Notes under the pieces: generated by a model | What the model was told of the DNA's origin: nothing | What the model saw: the letters and a program-made list of their open reading frames with translations, nothing else | Databases searched by the model: none | Assembly: GCF_040110915.1 (NCBI RefSeq) | Contig: NZ_CP157793.1 | Location: 4,608,224-4,672,223 of the forward strand | DNA: 64,000 nucleotides | Source: Stappia sp. | GTDB taxonomy: Bacteria > Pseudomonadota > Alphaproteobacteria > Rhizobiales > Stappiaceae | Direction: 5' to 3' | Part shown: positions 46,137 to 56,855 of the stretch, piece by piece | Position numbering within the stretch: position 1 is the first letter of the stretch | Layout of the letters: every line of letters begins with the position of its first letter | Program-made: the position numbers and the translations under genes

Positions 46137-47174
46137 ATGGCAGCGCGCAAGCATTTCATTCTGGCGATCGACGGCGGCGGCATTCGGGGTCTGATTCCCC
46201 TGCGCATTCTGGAGACGCTGGAGGCCCGATTGCGCGCGCTGGGCAAGACCGCCCCGCTGCACCGATATTTCGACATGATGGCCGGCACCTCGACCGGCGG
46301 GCTGATCGTCGCCGGCCTCGCGGCCCCCGATCCGGAGGACCGCAGCGGCAAGCCGGCGGCCACCATCGACGATCTGCGCCGCTTCTACGAGGTGGAGGCG
46401 CGCGAGGTGTTTCGCCGGCGCGGCCTGCTGGAGCGCCTGGTCGCCAACCCGCTCAACCCCTTCGACGAGCGGTTCGATGCCCGCCCCCTTGAGCGGCTGC
46501 TGAAGGACCGTCTGGGGTGGACCTCCATCGCCTCGGCGCTGACGCGGGTCGTCTTCACCGCCTATGACATCGCCGCGCGCGAGGCGGTGTTCCTGACCAA
46601 CGGCCGCCAGAGCGACGGCAGCCGGCCGGAGGATTACTACTTCTGGCAGGCGGTGCGCGCGACCACGGCAGCCCCCGCCCTTTTCGAGCCCGTGCGCGCC
46701 GAGCGCATCGGCCCGCCGGGCGGCGAGCGCGTGCTGGTCGACGGCGGCGTCTTCATGAACAATCCGACGCTCGCCGCCTATCTGGAGGCGCGCAAACTCG
46801 GCTGGGCGGCCGAGGACATCGTCATCGTCTCGCTCGGCACCGGCGCGACCTCCAGGCGCGGCTATTCTTACGAGCAGGCGGTGAACTGGGGCCCGCTCGG
46901 CTGGCTGTCGCCGGGCCAGGGCATTCCGCTCCTGTCGATCCTGTTCCACGGCCAGGCGACCACGGCCGCCTATCAGGCCGAGCGCCTGCTGCCCGAGATC
47001 GGCGTGTCGCAGGTGCTGCGCTACGACGGCGACCTGCCCGAGGGCGCGGAGGCGCTCGACAACACGCGGCCCGGCAACATCATCGAGCTGAACGGCGTCG
47101 CCGACCGGATCATCCGCGACAACACGGCAAGCCTCGACCGGCTGGCGGAGATGCTGAGCGAACGCGAGGACTGA
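46137..47174 (+). CDS. Patatin-like phospholipase
   Basis: 345 aa with the complete patatin set: glycine-rich oxyanion segment GGGIRGLIP (residues about 12-20), nucleophile GTSTGG (Ser52) and DGGVFMNNP (Asp202). Likely a cytoplasmic or membrane-associated lipid acyl hydrolase. No CD-NTase, ubiquitin-like or other CBASS partner genes adjoin, so a defence role is not supported. ATG at 46137 follows GAGGA. Confidence 0.9.
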   Translation: MAARKHFILAIDGGGIRGLIPLRILETLEARLRALGKTAPLHRYFDMMAGTSTGGLIVAGLAAPDPEDRSGKPAATIDDLRRFYEVEAREVFRRRGLLERLVANPLNPFDERFDARPLERLLKDRLGWTSIASALTRVVFTAYDIAAREAVFLTNGRQSDGSRPEDYYFWQAVRATTAAPALFEPVRAERIGPPGGERVLVDGGVFMNNPTLAAYLEARKLGWAAEDIVIVSLGTGATSRRGYSYEQAVNWGPLGWLSPGQGIPLLSILFHGQATTAAYQAERLLPEIGVSQVLRYDGDLPEGAEALDNTRPGNIIELNGVADRIIRDNTASLDRLAEMLSERED

Positions 47175-47410
47175 CGCATCCGGTCCGCTGGCAAACGGCG
47201 GCCCGCCGGCCTGCCGGAAAGGCGCGCGTCGGGCTGGTGGTGAAGAACATGGTTAACCGAATGTAAACGCGCGCCGGTCAGTCTGACCGGCTAACGGCGC
47301 GGGCGGTCTGGCGGGCGCTTCGACGGTGGCCCGCGCGGGCCTGCCGCAGGCATGCGCCGCGGGTGTCTTCGCAGGCAGTCGCCGAAACCGGCAGGCGAGG
47401 GAGGTCGGGC

Positions 47411-48637
47411 ATGGCAGGCAGGACATCGGGAGCCGGATCGGGAGCCAGGCCGTGCGCGAGGCCGAGCGCGACAGGGCGCCGCCGGGGTCTGATACCCTTT
47501 GCGCTGGCGCCCCTAAAGCAGGCAACCTGTGCGCTGGCGCTGTCCTCGCTGGCGCTTCTGCTCGGCGCGCCCGCGCCGCTCGCGGCCGAAAGCGTGCCGC
47601 GCCCGGACCCCAAGCCGGGCGTTTCCGCCTCCGGGCATGCCTCCGATCAAGCATCCGGGGATCTCGGCGCCCTGGTCGCGCGCGTTGCCACTCCTTCGGA
47701 TGGCGCCGCCGTCCCCCTGCCGCAACCGGCCCCCGCGAACCGGGCGAGGCTCGCCGCCGCCGCCACGCCGCCGCCCGCGCTCCCGACGCCGACGGCCGTG
47801 CGGCCCAATGCCGTGGCGAAGCATCTCTTCGGCGCCCGCCCGGATCCCGCGCCGCTCGCGGCCCGCGCCATCGGCTCCTATGCGCGCGGCTGTCTCGCCG
47901 GCGGCACGGCGCTTGCGGTCAACGGTCCGAGCTGGCAGGTCATGCGCCTGTCGCGCAACCGCAACTGGGGCCATCCGGAGCTGATCGACGTGGTGCAACG
48001 GCTTGCCGCCGATGCGCCCGCGCTCGGCTGGAACGGGCTGCTCGTCGGCGATCTCGCCCAGCCGCGCGGCGGGCCGATGACCTCGGGCCACTCGAGCCAC
48101 CAGATCGGCCTGGACGCCGACATCTGGCTCACCGAAATGCCCGACCGGCGCCTGTCGGCGCAGGAACGCGAGACGATCTCGGCGATCTCCATGCTCAAGG
48201 GGCCGTCGAACGTGAAGGGTGCTGATCGCGGCGTCGATCCGGCCAGATGGAGCGACGATCACGCGCGCCTGATCCGCCGCGCCGCGCAGGATCCCAAGGT
48301 CGCGCGCATCTTCGTCCACCCCGGCATCAAGCAGGCGCTCTGCCGCTTCGAAACGGGGAACCGCGACTGGCTGCGCAAGGTGCGCCCCTGGTGGGGCCAT
48401 CACTACCACTTCCACATCCGCATCACATGCCCCGCCGACAGCGCCGGCTGCACCGACCAGAAACCCCCACCCCCGGGCGACGGCTGCGGCCAGGCGCTGA
48501 CCTGGTGGCTCTCCGACGAACCCTGGGTCCCGAAAAAACCGGCGGACACGGACACACCCAAAACGCCGGCGAAGAAAAAGGAAATCCGCATGGGGCAATT
48601 GCCAGCGGCCTGCACGGAGGTGCTTTTGGCGCGGTGA
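47411..48637 (+). CDS. mepA: Penicillin-insensitive murein endopeptidase (MepA-like)
   Basis: 408 aa. A basic N terminus with a hydrophobic signal (ATCALALSSLALLLGAPAPLAA), a Pro/Ala-rich linker, and a LAS-type zinc endopeptidase domain with SGHSSHQIGLDADIW and HHYHFHIRITC. It cleaves D-Ala-meso-DAP cross-links in periplasmic peptidoglycan. GGGAGG precedes the ATG at 47411. Much longer than E. coli MepA because of the linker and a Lys/Thr/Pro-rich C-terminal region. Confidence 0.88.
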   Translation: MAGRTSGAGSGARPCARPSATGRRRGLIPFALAPLKQATCALALSSLALLLGAPAPLAAESVPRPDPKPGVSASGHASDQASGDLGALVARVATPSDGAAVPLPQPAPANRARLAAAATPPPALPTPTAVRPNAVAKHLFGARPDPAPLAARAIGSYARGCLAGGTALAVNGPSWQVMRLSRNRNWGHPELIDVVQRLAADAPALGWNGLLVGDLAQPRGGPMTSGHSSHQIGLDADIWLTEMPDRRLSAQERETISAISMLKGPSNVKGADRGVDPARWSDDHARLIRRAAQDPKVARIFVHPGIKQALCRFETGNRDWLRKVRPWWGHHYHFHIRITCPADSAGCTDQKPPPPGDGCGQALTWWLSDEPWVPKKPADTDTPKTPAKKKEIRMGQLPAACTEVLLAR

Positions 48638-48666
48638 GTAAAAGTCGCAAGGAATGAATCGAAGAT

Positions 48667-49806
48667 TTAGGGTAAATTTATTCTTGTATTATCTTGAGGG
48701 ACCTTCTTTCTGGGAGGTAGATCAAAAATTATTATGCCTCTCTTCCGCATGTCAATTAATAATGTGTTAATTTGAGTTTTTCTTATGGCGATGCGCTCCA
48801 TCGCCACGTTGATAACTGAGCCAGCTAAGGCGTTAGGGTTCTCTTCAAGGTATTTCATAATGATTGACTGAGCGCGTTCTCTGTTCGCCTTGCCGCCGAC
48901 CCCTTTTTGTTGTTGTTGTATCTCTGCGATGTATTCAGAAGAAAAAAGGTTGACTTGTGGGTTTTCGCCTTCCCGAAGACTGTTTCGTATCTCCATTTCC
49001 TGTATCTCAACTTTTTGCTGAACGTCCCGAAATAGTTGAAGGCCGTGTGGGTTGTGAGTTCCGAAAATTAAGCGCATTTTCAAGCGCTCGAATCTTGGGA
49101 GCATAATTGAGAAATCAGGAAGATATGTGGCAATTTTGTTTCTTCTCATAGCGGTCTTGATTAGATGGAGCATCCTTTGTTCATTGGTCCAATCGCCTGG
49201 TAGGCGAGCAAAGTCGCTAGACCACTCAGAATCAGCCAGAAAACGCCCAAATGATTCAGAAACCTCGTTGTATCCAGCATGCCGATTTATGTGGTCGGAC
49301 ATGAAGTTCAGCATGAACTCGCCGCGTTGTTCTCGTAGAAAGCGAAATACTTTATCGTTGCGGATGTTCCAACCGGTGGGGTCAATGAATGTGAAGGTGA
49401 ACCCGTCTCGCAGTTCGGAAGCTATGGAGGCTAGGTTGTTTTCGAACTCACCTTCAAAAATATAGATCTCGAAATTTTGTTTTTGGGCCGCATAGCTGCG
49501 GAGCCTTGCAGCCGCATCTGGTCTCCGTTCGCAAAGGCAAAAACGCATCTTCAACCCGTCGATCCCGCGGTTTGCAAGATCAGAGCGCACAGCTTCCAGC
49601 GTGTTGATTGCTTGATCAAACGAGGCGTCGGAGTACTTCGCGTCGTCCGAAACTCGCCAAGGGCCGGCAAATGCATCCACAAAATTGAAAGTTGGCGAGC
49701 GTCCCTGCAGCGTCTTATAGGCCGCTGATCTTAGATATTGAGTTAGGAATTGATGTTTAATAAAAGAGTGCTCGCGATCACGATAAAGGTCTAGATCTGC
49801 AACCAT
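48667..49806 (-). CDS. tcmP: Three-Cys-motif partner protein TcmP
   Basis: 379 aa. It looks like a class I SAM-methyltransferase-type fold: FVDAFAGPW (residues 42-50) at motif I and FTFIDPTGW (138-146) in the DPPY position. The C-terminal region (about 300-370) resembles a winged helix. The family is named for its regular pairing with the three-Cys-motif protein encoded immediately upstream (9-bp gap, GAGGTTGTC ribosome-binding site). Base composition is visibly more AT-rich than flanking core genes, so it was probably acquired. Enzymatic activity is unproven. Confidence 0.82.
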   Translation of the reverse strand: MVADLDLYRDREHSFIKHQFLTQYLRSAAYKTLQGRSPTFNFVDAFAGPWRVSDDAKYSDASFDQAINTLEAVRSDLANRGIDGLKMRFCLCERRPDAAARLRSYAAQKQNFEIYIFEGEFENNLASIASELRDGFTFTFIDPTGWNIRNDKVFRFLREQRGEFMLNFMSDHINRHAGYNEVSESFGRFLADSEWSSDFARLPGDWTNEQRMLHLIKTAMRRNKIATYLPDFSIMLPRFERLKMRLIFGTHNPHGLQLFRDVQQKVEIQEMEIRNSLREGENPQVNLFSSEYIAEIQQQQKGVGGKANRERAQSIIMKYLEENPNALAGSVINVAMERIAIRKTQINTLLIDMRKRGIIIFDLPPRKKVPQDNTRINLP

Positions 49807-49815
49807 GACAACCTC

Positions 49816-50574
49816 TTAATACAGGAGATTTTTCAAAATTTCCTCCGGCACAATTTGCCAAGGGAAGCCGTTCCATTCTTCGCCGTCGAGAAGACGTCCG
49901 CCAGACTTGGGCCGTGCGCCACCCCACTGTTTAAAGAAGAACGCCACTTCGTGCTTATCGCAGGCGAGACGCAATTCGGTCGCCCAGGCTGCTTCCATCG
50001 GGCGCGCCTTCGGGCCGCTTTCGCCGCCGACAATCGCCCATGCAATGCCTGTGAGATCGACAGCGCCAATTCGGCCTAGGAGCGGTTCAAAGGAAATGAA
50101 GCGCGCGTCCGAGTTGATCTGTCGTAGGTGGTCGATCCGTCCCTTATGGGCTGAGTCTTCTACTGACACTCCAAGCCAGATATGCGAAGGCACTCGTCCG
50201 TCTGAGTATCGATTTCTGATGTATTTGCGCATGAGCGACGAGCGCTTCGTCAAGACTTGATAGACATGCCAATTTGCCGCCTCCATTGCATCAAAGACTG
50301 CGTCGATATGTGATCTCGGAATGTCCTTGTGAAATAGGTCACTCATGGAGTTCACGAATATCATCCGTGGCTTCTTCCACTGGGCTGGCTGGTTTAGGCG
50401 CGAAGGCCAAAGCCGCAGATCAAACCCTTGCTCGTATGGATGCCCCTCAATTCCTCTCCAGCGTTCTGCAAATCGCTCCGCGTAGCAGTTGTCGCAGCCA
50501 GGGCCGACTTTGGTGCAACCTGTGACCGGGTTCCAGGTAGCATCGGTCCACTCAATCTCTGATTTCTGCGCCAT
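49816..50574 (-). CDS. Three-Cys-motif protein, DUF5131 / phage Gp37-Gp68 family
   Basis: 252 aa. N terminus carries EWTDATWNPVTGCTKVGPGC then DNC: Cys20, Cys27 and Cys30 in a C-x6-C-x2-C pattern that recalls a radical SAM-like iron-sulfur site. The rest contains MSDLFHKDIP, WLGVSVED and VGGESGPKARPM, family hallmarks. First gene of the two-gene AT-richer operon with tcmP. Related proteins occur in phages. Function is unknown. Confidence 0.82.
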   Translation of the reverse strand: MAQKSEIEWTDATWNPVTGCTKVGPGCDNCYAERFAERWRGIEGHPYEQGFDLRLWPSRLNQPAQWKKPRMIFVNSMSDLFHKDIPRSHIDAVFDAMEAANWHVYQVLTKRSSLMRKYIRNRYSDGRVPSHIWLGVSVEDSAHKGRIDHLRQINSDARFISFEPLLGRIGAVDLTGIAWAIVGGESGPKARPMEAAWATELRLACDKHEVAFFFKQWGGARPKSGGRLLDGEEWNGFPWQIVPEEILKNLLY

Positions 50575-50597
50575 CCTGCATTCGCCTCTTTAGGGTA

Positions 50598-50652
50598 TTG
50601 GTAGCTCATTTGGTACAAATAGGGAACACTAAAATCCTGACGATTACCAAAC
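50598..50652. promoter_or_regulatory. Repeated TTGGTA motifs upstream of the three-Cys operon
   Basis: TTGGTA occurs at 50598 and again inside the palindrome ATTTGGTACAAAT (50608-50620), and as its complement TACCAA near 50646. Lies 24-78 bp upstream of the DUF5131 start. Could be an operator or overlapping promoter; weak evidence. Confidence 0.3.
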
Positions 50653-50757
50653 AATGAAGGTCAGCCACCCCCACCCCAAAACCCACCCCCGCTTTTTCCC
50701 CCTTCGCCCCGCGCATTCCCCTTTGCGACGCAGGGCCGCGGTGCTACATGAGCGCGC

Positions 50758-52563
50758 ATGAGCACCAAGACCCTCGACAACATCCGCAACTTCTCCATCG
50801 TCGCCCATATCGACCATGGCAAGTCGACGCTCGCCGACCGTCTGATCCAGATGACCGGCACGCTGACCGACCGGGAGATGAAGGAGCAGGTGCTCGATTC
50901 CATGGACATCGAGCGCGAGCGCGGCATCACCATCAAGGCGCAGACGGTGCGTCTGGTCTACACCGCCAAGGACGGCCGCGAGTACAAGCTCAACCTGATC
51001 GACACGCCGGGCCACGTCGACTTCGCCTATGAGGTCTCGCGCTCGCTCGCCGCCTGCGAGGGGTCGCTGCTGGTGGTCGACGCGAGCCAGGGCGTCGAGG
51101 CGCAGACGCTCGCCAACGTCTATCAGGCCATCGACAACGACCACGAGATCGTGCCGGTGCTCAACAAGGTCGACCTGCCGGCCGCCGAGCCCGAGCGCAT
51201 CAAGACGCAGATCGAGGACGTCATCGGCCTCGACGCCTCCGACGCGGTGCTGATCTCGGCCAAGACCGGCCTCGGCGTCGAGGACGTGCTGGAAGCCATC
51301 GTCGCCCGCCTGCCGGCGCCAAAGGGCGATCCGGACGCGCCGCTCAAGGCGCTGCTCGTCGACAGCTGGTACGATACGTATCTCGGCGTCATGGTGCTGG
51401 TGCGCATCATCGACGGCAGCCTGAAGAAGGGCCAGAAGGTCAAGATGATGGGGACCGGCGCCTCCTACGAGGTGGACCGGGTCGGCGTCATGACGCCGAA
51501 GTTCCTGCAAGTGGACGATCTCGGCCCCGGCGACATCGGCGTGTTGACCGCCTCCATCAAGGAAGTGGCCGACACCCGCGTCGGCGATACGATCACCGAC
51601 GACAGGAAACCCTGCGCGCAGGCCCTGCCGGGCTTCAAGCCGGCCCAGCCGGTGGTCTTCTGCGGCCTCTTCCCGGTCGATGCCAACGACTTCGAGGACC
51701 TGCGCGCGGCCATGGGCAAGCTGCGGCTCAACGACGCGAGCTTCTCCTTCGAGATGGAGACCTCCGCCGCGCTCGGCTTCGGCTTCCGCTGCGGCTTTTT
51801 GGGGCTTCTGCATCTGGAGATCATCCAGGAACGGCTGGAGCGCGAGTTCGGCCTCGATCTCATCGCCACCGCGCCCTCGGTCGTCTACCGCATGCATCTG
51901 ACGGACGGCACGCTCACCGAGCTGCACAATCCGGCCGACATGCCGGACCCGGTGAAGATCGACGAGATCGAGGAGCCGTGGATCCGCGCCACCATCCTGA
52001 CGCCGGACGAATTCCTCGGCTCGATCCTGACGCTCTGTCAGGAGCGGCGCGGCGTCCAGATCGACCTCAATTATGTGGGCCAGCGCGCCATGGTCACCTA
52101 CGACCTGCCGCTCAACGAGGTGGTCTTCGATTTCTACGACCGGCTGAAGTCGATCTCCAAGGGCTACGCCTCCTTCGACTATCAGATCTCGGACTATCGC
52201 GCCGGCGATCTCGTGAAGATGTCGATCCTCGTCAACGCCGAGCCGGTCGACGCGCTGTCGGTGCTTGTCCACCGCAGCCAGGCGGAGCGGCGCGGGCGCG
52301 CCATGTGCGAAAAGCTCAAGGACCTGATCCCGCGCCACATGTTCAAGATCCCGATCCAGGCGGCGATCGGCGGCCGGGTGATCGCGCGCGAGACGATCGC
52401 GGCGCTCAGGAAGGACGTCACCGCCAAGTGTTACGGCGGCGACGCGACAAGAAAGCGCAAGCTTCTGGAGAAGCAGAAGGAAGGCAAGAAGAAGATGCGG
52501 CAGTTCGGCAAGGTCGAAATCCCGCAGGAAGCCTTCATCAAGGCGCTCAAGATGGACGCCTGA
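50758..52563 (+). CDS. lepA: Elongation factor 4 (LepA)
   Basis: 601-aa translational GTPase. G1 AHIDHGKST, DTPGH, NKVD motifs and the C-terminal LepA-specific domain ending KKKMRQFGKVEIPQEAFIKAL are present. ATG at 50758. It remodels or back-translocates ribosomes and is core genome, marking the right edge of the three-Cys island. Confidence 0.98.
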   Translation: MSTKTLDNIRNFSIVAHIDHGKSTLADRLIQMTGTLTDREMKEQVLDSMDIERERGITIKAQTVRLVYTAKDGREYKLNLIDTPGHVDFAYEVSRSLAACEGSLLVVDASQGVEAQTLANVYQAIDNDHEIVPVLNKVDLPAAEPERIKTQIEDVIGLDASDAVLISAKTGLGVEDVLEAIVARLPAPKGDPDAPLKALLVDSWYDTYLGVMVLVRIIDGSLKKGQKVKMMGTGASYEVDRVGVMTPKFLQVDDLGPGDIGVLTASIKEVADTRVGDTITDDRKPCAQALPGFKPAQPVVFCGLFPVDANDFEDLRAAMGKLRLNDASFSFEMETSAALGFGFRCGFLGLLHLEIIQERLEREFGLDLIATAPSVVYRMHLTDGTLTELHNPADMPDPVKIDEIEEPWIRATILTPDEFLGSILTLCQERRGVQIDLNYVGQRAMVTYDLPLNEVVFDFYDRLKSISKGYASFDYQISDYRAGDLVKMSILVNAEPVDALSVLVHRSQAERRGRAMCEKLKDLIPRHMFKIPIQAAIGGRVIARETIAALRKDVTAKCYGGDATRKRKLLEKQKEGKKKMRQFGKVEIPQEAFIKALKMDA

Positions 52564-52608
52564 TCGGCCGGCCTTCTGGAGTTGTCGCGGTTGGACGTGT
52601 CGCGGCCT

Positions 52609-54228
52609 CTATTCGGCTGCGACGAGGGCCGGGCTTTGCCAGCGGCCGGCCTCGATCTCTTCGATCTGCTTGCCGATGGTCGCGCTCACGAAGCGCGAGA
52701 ACGGGCCGAGGTGCACATAGAGCGCCACCATGTGCAGCATCGGGTTGAGCGCGCGCGGGTTGGTCCGGAGCGTGTAGAGGATCATCCGCCACAAAGGCCC
52801 GCGATGCTCCGGCCAGTGCCGGGTGATGCCCCAGACGAGCCGGCCCAGTTTCTTCAGGTCGGAGCCGAGCCGGGCGTTGAAGATGTCGCCGTTCGGTCCG
52901 CGCATGTCCAGAAGGTCGACCAGCCGGCGCAGCCGGGCGAAATAGGCGTCGGGCGCATAGACCCGTTCCACCACCTTGCGATAGTCGGCGAGCACCTCCT
53001 CGCGCGGGCGCACGGTCTCGAAGTTGAGACCGGCGGTGCATTGGTCGCCGACCTCGTGATCGGGATCGGCCACGTCGAATTCGGCGTGCAGCCGCCCTTG
53101 CGCGGCGAGCCGGCGGGTGAGCTGGGTGGTCGGCAGCGCATAGAGCAGACCGGTCATGGCGACCGGGATCGCCGCCTCCTCGATCAGCCCGGCGATCTCG
53201 TCGGCCACCTGCGGGCTTTCCTCGTCGAAGCCGACGATGAAGCCGCCGACCACGAAGATGCCGGCCTCATAGACCTTGTGCACACTGGCCGCGATGTCGC
53301 GCCGGGTGTTCTGCTTCTTGCGGGTGGCGACCAGCACCTCCGGGTCCGGGCTCTCGATGCCGATGAAGATGGCGAAGAACCCGGCCTGGCGCATCATCTC
53401 CAGAAGATCGGGATCGTCGGCGAGATTGAGCGAAGCCTCGGTCGACAGTTCGAACGGCCGCCCATGCGCGTTCTGCCAGGCGATCAGGTCGGGGAGAAAC
53501 TGTTTCACGGCCTTCTTGTTGCCGATCAGATTGTCGTCGACGAAATCGACATGCCCGCGGTAGCCGAGGTCGTAGAGGCGTTGCAGCTCGTTCAGGATCT
53601 GCGCGCTGGTCTTGGTGCGCGGCTTGCGGCCGTAGAGTTCGATGATGTCGCAGAATTCGCAGGTGAAGGGACAACCGCGCGAGAATTGCACGTTCACCTC
53701 GACGTAATTGTCGAAATCGAGCAGATCGAAGCGCGGCACGGGCGTCGTGGTGACGTCGGCCTTGAATTTCTCCGCCTCGAAGCGGCCGGACCGCGCGCCG
53801 CGCTCGAAGGCGGCGACGAAATCCTGGATCACGCCCTCGGCCTCGCCGAGGACGAGGAAGTCGGCGTCCGTATAGTGCTCGGGGCCGGAGGTGGCGTCCG
53901 GCCCGCCGACGACGGCCGGCACGCCCGCCTCGCGGCACAGGCGTAGGATGGTCTGGGTGTCGGATTGCTGCGGCAGCATGCCGCCGGTGAAGACGACATC
54001 GGCCCAGGCGAGATCCGCCGGCGTCAGCGTATCGGTGTTGCGGTCGACGAGACGCGGCTGCCAGTGATCCGGCAGCATGGCCGCCACCGTGATCAGCCCC
54101 AGCGGCGGGGCGGGATATTTCGCGCCGACGAGTTCGCAGGCGTCGCGATAGTTCCAGAAGGAGCCGGCCTGGAACCGGGGATAGAGCAGCAGCACATTCA
54201 CGGCCGGTTTCGCTGTCGACGCGCTCAT
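52609..54228 (-). CDS. B12-binding radical SAM protein with DUF4070-like C terminus
   Basis: 539 aa. N-terminal cobalamin-binding region (residues about 10-140), radical SAM core with CPFTCEFC (Cys186, Cys190, Cys193 in CxxxCxxC) followed by YGRKPRTKT, and a C-terminal DUF4070-type helical region. Class B radical SAM methylases of this layout add methyl groups to unactivated carbons; the hopanoid C-2 methylase HpnP has the same layout but differs in sequence. Start at 54228 ATG. No hopanoid genes nearby; substrate unknown. Confidence 0.85.
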   Translation of the reverse strand: MSASTAKPAVNVLLLYPRFQAGSFWNYRDACELVGAKYPAPPLGLITVAAMLPDHWQPRLVDRNTDTLTPADLAWADVVFTGGMLPQQSDTQTILRLCREAGVPAVVGGPDATSGPEHYTDADFLVLGEAEGVIQDFVAAFERGARSGRFEAEKFKADVTTTPVPRFDLLDFDNYVEVNVQFSRGCPFTCEFCDIIELYGRKPRTKTSAQILNELQRLYDLGYRGHVDFVDDNLIGNKKAVKQFLPDLIAWQNAHGRPFELSTEASLNLADDPDLLEMMRQAGFFAIFIGIESPDPEVLVATRKKQNTRRDIAASVHKVYEAGIFVVGGFIVGFDEESPQVADEIAGLIEEAAIPVAMTGLLYALPTTQLTRRLAAQGRLHAEFDVADPDHEVGDQCTAGLNFETVRPREEVLADYRKVVERVYAPDAYFARLRRLVDLLDMRGPNGDIFNARLGSDLKKLGRLVWGITRHWPEHRGPLWRMILYTLRTNPRALNPMLHMVALYVHLGPFSRFVSATIGKQIEEIEAGRWQSPALVAAE

Positions 54229-54724
54229 TGCGGGTCTTCCTCCTCTCCCCGGGGCCGCGCCGGCGGGTGCGGCCGTGCCCCGTTCTGGTGTCCCGTCCTC
54301 GTGCCCCTCGTCGTGCCCCTCGTCGTGTATGCACCAGCGGGCTGCATTTACCAAGGGTCGGATCAACGAAAAGGTGGCATTGCGCGACCGGCCCTTGCAA
54401 TCTGCACGGCAGTCACCATTTCTTAACAGTGATCGTTCATTGTCGATTGACGCATTTCGAACCCTGACGGCCCCGCGGCCCGTGACCCGATTTCACCCGG
54501 TCGCGCCGCGTCCCGAGAGCAAGAATGCCCGGCCCGTGCGGCGCCCGATGGCGGCCGACGGCGCGATGCGTGGCATGCGTGGTTTGCGCGGACAGAATCC
54601 GCGCGGGAATGACCGGACTCGCGAACGATCGCACAAGCGAACAAGCGCCTAGGCAAACAGGCGCCCAAACCAACAAGACCGGGACGTGAAAACCCGGTCG
54701 AAAAGACTGAAAGACAGAAACGAA
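54229..54724. other. Long leader region upstream of the cold-shock-like gene
   Basis: About 500 bp without a supported gene between the divergent radical SAM and cold-shock-like genes. A short AT-richer segment near 54395-54460 may hold promoters. Cold-shock genes often have long structured 5' leaders, so part may be transcribed with the gene. Confidence 0.5.
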
Positions 54725-54928
54725 ATGATGCAACTTGGAAACGTGAAATGGTACGACCCGGCTGTCGGGATTGGCCAGATCGAGGCGGATGAAGGCGACT
54801 TCGTCCAGGTCAACATCGACGCGGTGCGCAAGGCCGGCCGCAAGACCCTGCTGGAAGGCCAACTGGTCGCCTACGACCTGGAGTATGCCTCCGGTGCGGG
54901 CGTCGCGGACAATCTCCGCGTGCTCTGA
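54725..54928 (+). CDS. Degenerate cold-shock-domain protein
   Basis: 67 aa reading MMQLGNVKWYDPAVGIGQIE... with the overall cold-shock spacing (G-x-VKWY near the start, EGQLVAYDLE, ADNL at the end). The nucleic-acid-binding motifs are altered: RNP1 KGFGFI is VGIGQI, and RNP2 VFVHF is FVQVN, so the surface aromatics are largely lost. It may bind RNA poorly or differently, or have another partner. An in-frame ATG at 54686 would give 80 residues; the short form fits the domain. Confidence 0.75.
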   Translation: MMQLGNVKWYDPAVGIGQIEADEGDFVQVNIDAVRKAGRKTLLEGQLVAYDLEYASGAGVADNLRVL

Positions 54929-54975
54929 CCACGCCACCGATGCCCCGGCGTCTCGCCGGGAGGACACAGTCCGAG

Positions 54976-55000
54976 AGCGCCGCGCCTTGCGCGGCGCTTT
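54976..55000 (+). terminator. Terminator after the cold-shock-like gene
   Basis: 10-bp perfect stem (AGCGCCGCGC and GCGCGGCGCT) with a 3-base loop, followed by TTGCGTTTG. About 50 bp after the stop. Confidence 0.8.
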
Positions 55001-55171
55001 GCGTTTGGGGGGCGTTTGTGAGGAGGCGTCTGGAGGGCGCGAGTCGGCGCGGCCGGCCGGGCGCCCTGACCGCGCCTTCAGACGTCTCGATTTTCGATTG
55101 ACCGGAATTTTGTTTCATTTGATTGTCGTTCGCGCCAATAAGGAAAGAAAACGAAGACCGGGAGGCGCAGT

Positions 55172-56686
<1,515 letters not shown>

Positions 56687-56855
56687 GGCATCGAGGCACG
56701 ACCGCGCGCGGTGCAAAAAATGCGTGCATCGACGTGCTTAACAATCCTGAGGGGAGTGGATAACGTAGGGGAAGGGCGTCCGCGCCCGTTTCCCGCGTGA
56801 TGTGGCCTGTCCGCCTGGCGCGCGTGAAGGACGTGATGCGAAGCCGGAGGTCGCC

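Noticed and set aside
46137..47174. Patatin-like gene as a CBASS effector
   Set aside because: No cGAS-like nucleotidyltransferase, ubiquitin-like or HORMA/TRIP13 gene is adjacent; ordinary composition.
48666..50597. 9-bp direct repeats TTTAGGGTA at both edges of the three-Cys island as insertion-site duplications
   Set aside because: Too short and in AT-richer sequence, so chance is likely; the left copy overlaps the tcmP stop.
52609..54228. Hopanoid C-2 methylase HpnP
   Set aside because: Same domain layout, but the sequence around the cobalamin and radical SAM motifs differs from what I recall of HpnP and no hopanoid genes are close.
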